This document shows, one piece after another, positions 60,680 through 64,000 of a stretch of DNA of 64,000 nucleotides. A program made the translations under genes and the position numbers. Every line of letters starts with the position of its first letter. The stretch's first letter is position 1. The notes beneath the pieces were generated by a model. It was not told the DNA's origin. It was given only the letters and a program-made list of their open reading frames with translations, and made no database searches. Source of the DNA: Actinobacteria bacterium OK074 (GTDB lineage Bacteria; Actinomycetota; Actinomycetes; Streptomycetales; Streptomycetaceae); contig LJCV01000245.1 of NCBI GenBank assembly GCA_001298575.1, positions 45,970-109,969 on the forward strand. Reading direction: 5' to 3'.

Positions 60680-63600
60680 TCAGTCGAACCAGCGGTCGCG
60701 CGCGAGTTCCGCGGTCCGGGAGGGATCTTCGAGGAGGGCGGCGACCTCGAAGCGCCGAGGCCACTGCCCGGCCGCCCAAGCCAGCCCCGCCGCGACCCCT
60801 TCGACGGTGGCGGCGTGCAGGACGCCGTCCCGCGTACGACGCCAGTCGATCTCGACGCCGTCGACGACCAGCTCCTCGTGCTCGACGTACGTCGACGGGG
60901 TCGCCGGGCCGAGCAACACCCGTACCGGGTCCGGGACTTCGTGCTCCTCCCCCGCCGAGTCGACGTCACCGGTGACCGACTCGCTCAGCCGCCGCACCTG
61001 GAACAGCTCGGCCAACTCGGCGGCCCGGGACGGCCGTACGGGCAGCAGGGGCACTCCGGCGGTGAAGGGCAGCAGATCGGGCGAGTCGACGACGACGGCG
61101 CCGCCCGCGTCGACGACGACCACGGCACCGTCGAGGACGGCACGCAACTCGTCGGGCAGGGTGACCTGTTCGGGATCGAGATCGGCCAACGCGCCGTAGA
61201 GGGCGTGGAGTTGGGCGGCGGTGACGGGCCGGTCGGGATCGGCGAGACGGTCGAGAAGCTCGGCGGCACCGCCAGGCTCGTCAAGCAGAGCACCCACGGA
61301 CGTCCGTACGCCCAACGCGCGCAACACCTGCTCGTCGTCAAACCCGCTGGCGTCGGCTTCCTCGTACAGACCACGCAGCAGCGGGTCCCCACCGGCCGCG
61401 CGCAAACCAGCAGGCCGACGCCCGCCGAGAACGGGATTCCCGCGCAACCACCAAGCCGTGTACGGGCGTACGACTTCATGGGTGCCGTCGTGCAGGAGCA
61501 TCCGGACGGGCTGGGTGAGGGCGTCGCGCAGGGGCGGCTGGGCGAGCAGGGCGAGGGCCTGGGGCCAGCGGTCGTCGGCGACGAGGTCCAGGTCGCGGAC
61601 CGCGATGATCTCGGTGGCGACCGGGGGAACGGGGGTCTCGGGGAAGCGGTCGAGGATGTCCTCGCACCACACGTCGACGGCGTCGAGCAGCCCCGCGTCG
61701 TCGGGTTCGGCGAAGTCGCCCTCGCGGGGCTCCAGTTCGTCCGGGTCGAGGACGACGTCGGTGGCGCGGACCAGGGCGAAGGTGGCGAGCACCCCGCAGG
61801 CGGCGAGCGGCTGTTCACCCCAGCGGTCGGCCAACTCGTGCTCGACGAGGGCGAGTTCGTCCTCGCGCATGAGGTCGGCGAACGGGCTGCCGGGCAGGAC
61901 GAGTTCACCGGCGGGGGACAGCTCGCCGTCCTCGTCGGGCAGGGCGAGGGCGCCCAGCCAGGGCTCGTCGCCGGGTTCGAGTCCGGCGTCGCGTACGAGG
62001 GTGAGGACGAGGTCGGCCAACTCCTCGGCGTCCGGGGCACTTTCGTCGTCCCAGTTGCTGCCCTCGTCGTCGAGCGAGGCGGCGACGGCGGCGCGGACCT
62101 GCGGGGTGGTGAGGACCGCGCGGGGCGTGGCAGGGAGGGCGCCGAGTTTCTCCAACAGCGGGTGGGCGGCGTCCGGATGGGCGACTTTGAGCCCGAGCCG
62201 AGCAAGGATCTCAGGCGCACTCTCGGCACCACCGCCACCATCGGCGAGCGGCAGAAGCACTTGCCGGGGGCCGATGGTGGTGCGGCCGTCGGCGAGCGGC
62301 ACGGGCAGCCCGCTCAGCCGGTCCGGGTCGACCCCGGCGAGGCTGTCGTAGAGCCGGCGCCACCACTCGGGGTCCTTCTCCAGCCCGGCGAGCCGGTCGA
62401 CGGCGTCGGTGAGCGGAACCCGGGCGACGCCCAACGTCCGCAGCTCCACCCGGCGTTCGAGCCCGGCGGGCAGCAGGCTGGGCAGCACCTCGGCGAGGAC
62501 GTGCACGGTCTCGGCCCCGGCGCCCTCCACGACCTCCGCGTCACGCGGGCGCAACGCCTCGGGCAACTCGGTGTCGTCACCGGGGTCGTTGGCGGGAGGC
62601 AGGAAGGCGGTACGAGGCAGCCGCTCAAGAATGGCGCGCCGCAGCGAGCCATCCAGCTCCCCCTTACCCAACGCACCAGGCACAAGGTCAATGATCCCAG
62701 ACCCCACCGGCCGCCAATCGGCGAGGAGTTCGGCGTAGGCATCGGCGGCACGCTCGACCAGGAAGTCGGTGAGCGGCCCGGGCGCCGCGTGCCGCCGGGT
62801 GCTGTCCAGCGGCAGCGAGGCGATCAACAGGGCGGGTACGCCGAGGGGTTCGTCGCTCGGGGTAGGGGCGTGCACGACGGGGCTGGTACGCGGCCGCACG
62901 GGCGTACCGTCGCCGTCGACGGGCACGGCCCAGGTGACGGACCAGTACGGCCGCAACCGCTCCTCGACGGGCCGGTCGAGGAGGAGCGCGGGTTCAAGTG
63001 CCCCGTGCCGCGCGGTAGTACGCCACCGGGTGACGCCGTCCCGGGAGTCTTCGACGACGGTGTCGCCCCCGTCGCGGAGCCGCCGCAGCGTACGAACGCC
63101 GGTGTCCCCACCCCCCTCAACAACGACCTCCTCAAGCCCAGGAAGGGCAAGCAGCAGGGCATCGTCGACGGCCTGGAGGAGCCGCTCGACAAGATCCTCG
63201 GCGGCGGGGTCGCGCAGCGGAAGGATGACGACGGTGTCGTACGAGTCCGGGGCGGTGCCCTCGGCGGCGAACGGGAGCCGGAGGAGGGGGACATGGCCGT
63301 CGCGGCGGCGGATCTCGTCGCCGAGGCCGGGGCTGTGGGCGGCGGTCTCGGTGGCGAGGTCGCGGGCCTCGGCGAGGGACCAGCGGACGCCGCCGTGGCG
63401 GCCGACGACGGCGGGTTCGTCGGTGACGGCGATGACGGAGGCGAAGCCGACGCCGAAGCGGCCGACGGCGGAGGTGGTGTCCTCGCGCTTGGCGGAGGCG
63501 CGGAGGGTGGAGAGGGACTCGACGCCGGTCGCATCCAGCGGGGCGCCGGTGTTCGCGGCTGCGAGGACGCCGTCCCGGAGGGTGAGGCGGAGGCGGCCGG

Positions 63601-63814
63601 GGACGCCGGCGTCGGCGGCGGCGTCGGCCGCGTTCTGGGCCAACTCGACGACCAGGCGGTCGCGGTAGCCGCCGAGGACGAGGTCCTCCTCGGCGTTCGC
63701 GTCCTCCCGGAAGCGGGCGGGGCTGCCGGCCCAGGCGTCGAGGACGGCCCGACGGAGACGAACTGTGGCGAACGGGTCGGCTCCCTCGGGGGCCGGGCGT
63801 ACGTACTTCGTCAC
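60680..63814 (-). CDS. sacsin N-terminal-like HSP90-type ATPase, 1044 aa
   Basis: The first 250 residues form a GHKL/HSP90-like ATPase of the sacsin type: ELAQNAADAAADAG (N-box), LAAANTGAPLDATGVESLSTL, VGRFGVGFASVIAV (G-box region). The rest is a long helical/beta protein without a recognised domain, very acidic, with repeated DDE stretches. Sacsin-like proteins may be chaperones; some bacterial versions accompany defence or nuclease genes, but no such partner is seen here. GTG at 63814 has AAGGAGAG about 6 bases upstream. Confidence 0.88.
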   Translation of the reverse strand: MTKYVRPAPEGADPFATVRLRRAVLDAWAGSPARFREDANAEEDLVLGGYRDRLVVELAQNAADAAADAGVPGRLRLTLRDGVLAAANTGAPLDATGVESLSTLRASAKREDTTSAVGRFGVGFASVIAVTDEPAVVGRHGGVRWSLAEARDLATETAAHSPGLGDEIRRRDGHVPLLRLPFAAEGTAPDSYDTVVILPLRDPAAEDLVERLLQAVDDALLLALPGLEEVVVEGGGDTGVRTLRRLRDGGDTVVEDSRDGVTRWRTTARHGALEPALLLDRPVEERLRPYWSVTWAVPVDGDGTPVRPRTSPVVHAPTPSDEPLGVPALLIASLPLDSTRRHAAPGPLTDFLVERAADAYAELLADWRPVGSGIIDLVPGALGKGELDGSLRRAILERLPRTAFLPPANDPGDDTELPEALRPRDAEVVEGAGAETVHVLAEVLPSLLPAGLERRVELRTLGVARVPLTDAVDRLAGLEKDPEWWRRLYDSLAGVDPDRLSGLPVPLADGRTTIGPRQVLLPLADGGGGAESAPEILARLGLKVAHPDAAHPLLEKLGALPATPRAVLTTPQVRAAVAASLDDEGSNWDDESAPDAEELADLVLTLVRDAGLEPGDEPWLGALALPDEDGELSPAGELVLPGSPFADLMREDELALVEHELADRWGEQPLAACGVLATFALVRATDVVLDPDELEPREGDFAEPDDAGLLDAVDVWCEDILDRFPETPVPPVATEIIAVRDLDLVADDRWPQALALLAQPPLRDALTQPVRMLLHDGTHEVVRPYTAWWLRGNPVLGGRRPAGLRAAGGDPLLRGLYEEADASGFDDEQVLRALGVRTSVGALLDEPGGAAELLDRLADPDRPVTAAQLHALYGALADLDPEQVTLPDELRAVLDGAVVVVDAGGAVVVDSPDLLPFTAGVPLLPVRPSRAAELAELFQVRRLSESVTGDVDSAGEEHEVPDPVRVLLGPATPSTYVEHEELVVDGVEIDWRRTRDGVLHAATVEGVAAGLAWAAGQWPRRFEVAALLEDPSRTAELARDRWFD

Positions 63815-63893
63815 GGTTCACTCTCCTTTTTGCGATACAGCATCGCGCGCGTGCTGCGGCGCCAAGGTATCGCGTGGGGGTGGGGGGTGGGGG

Positions 63894-63975
63894 TGCTGGT
63901 GGCCCGGGGTGGTGCTGGCGGGGTGCTGCGGGGTTGCTGGTGGCCCGAGGCTGATGCTGGCGGAGTGCTGTGGGG
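63894..63975. repeat. 41-bp tandem repeat at the window edge
   Basis: Two copies (63894-63934 and 63935-63975) share TGCTGGTGGCCCG, GTGCTGGCGG and GTGCTG. The sequence is G-rich and non-coding by inspection. It lies upstream of the sacsin-like gene. Confidence 0.6.
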
Positions 63976-64000
63976 TTACGGGGCGCCGGGGGTTGGTGTT

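Overview
The window is a piece of a Streptomyces (or very close actinomycete) chromosome. Evidence: uniformly high G+C with strong third-position G/C bias, frequent GTG and TTG starts, four-base ATGA/GTGA gene overlaps, a complete conservon (cvnA-B-C-D plus two P450s), an XRE/DUF397/anti-sigma-like ATPase module, TetR regulators beside exporters, a mycobacterial-type serC, and rare in-frame TTA codons of the kind read by the bldA tRNA. I saw no rRNA, tRNA, CRISPR array, phage or insertion sequence.

Layout. 1-8 kb: a mycothiol-type (MDMPI/TIGR03084) protein, a small unknown, an APH-fold protein, an EamA exporter, then a leftward block with a FemAB-type aminoacyltransferase, a 48-residue Pro/Lys-rich peptide gene missed by ordinary size cut-offs, and an ABC exporter whose N-terminus is a run of aspartates. 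8-13.2 kb: a leftward operon encoding a whole class I P450 chain (ferredoxin, ferredoxin reductase, P450) followed by an SDR, a carboxymuconolactone-decarboxylase-like protein and a TetR regulator. 13.3-16.2 kb: a large FAD/Fe-S (D-lactate dehydrogenase-like) oxidase behind a clean terminator. 16.5-22.6 kb: the conservon, with a TTA codon in cvnA and a CYP157-type P450 that lacks the ExxR motif, paired with a CYP154-type P450. 23-25.4 kb: a WhiJ/AbaA-like regulatory module with a truncated DUF397 gene and three overlapping small genes. 25.9-28.5 kb: DUF3500 lipoprotein plus HupE/UreJ-like membrane protein. 28.6-40.6 kb: serC, a DrrAB-type exporter with a divergent TetR, a secreted beta-propeller protein, a carboxylesterase, a Uma2 nuclease-fold protein, an aldo/keto reductase, an MFS exporter and MarR. 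40.8-43.9 kb: an RHH protein, a PPOX flavoprotein, a PDR-type reductase, a divergent TetR and a Nudix hydrolase.

44.1-51.6 kb is the most cluster-like region: a MurG paralog, a DegT/DnrJ aminotransferase, an ATP-grasp ligase, dTDP-glucose 4,6-dehydratase, three small or fused unknown proteins with translationally coupled starts, and an XRE/TPR regulator with a GNAT acetyltransferase. Both the regulator and the dehydratase carry TTA codons. I infer a bldA-gated pathway for an amino-sugar conjugate; the product is unknown and no PKS/NRPS core is present in the window.

51.6-64 kb: a HAD hydrolase, a Tat-exported GH26 mannanase, an AzgA/PbuG purine permease, DUF2530, a CtpE-like P-type ATPase, two tandemly duplicated secreted proteins that share a covarying 5'-leader hairpin, and a 1044-residue sacsin/HSP90-like ATPase. 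Start codons were chosen by ribosome binding sites and overlaps; where these disagree this is stated.
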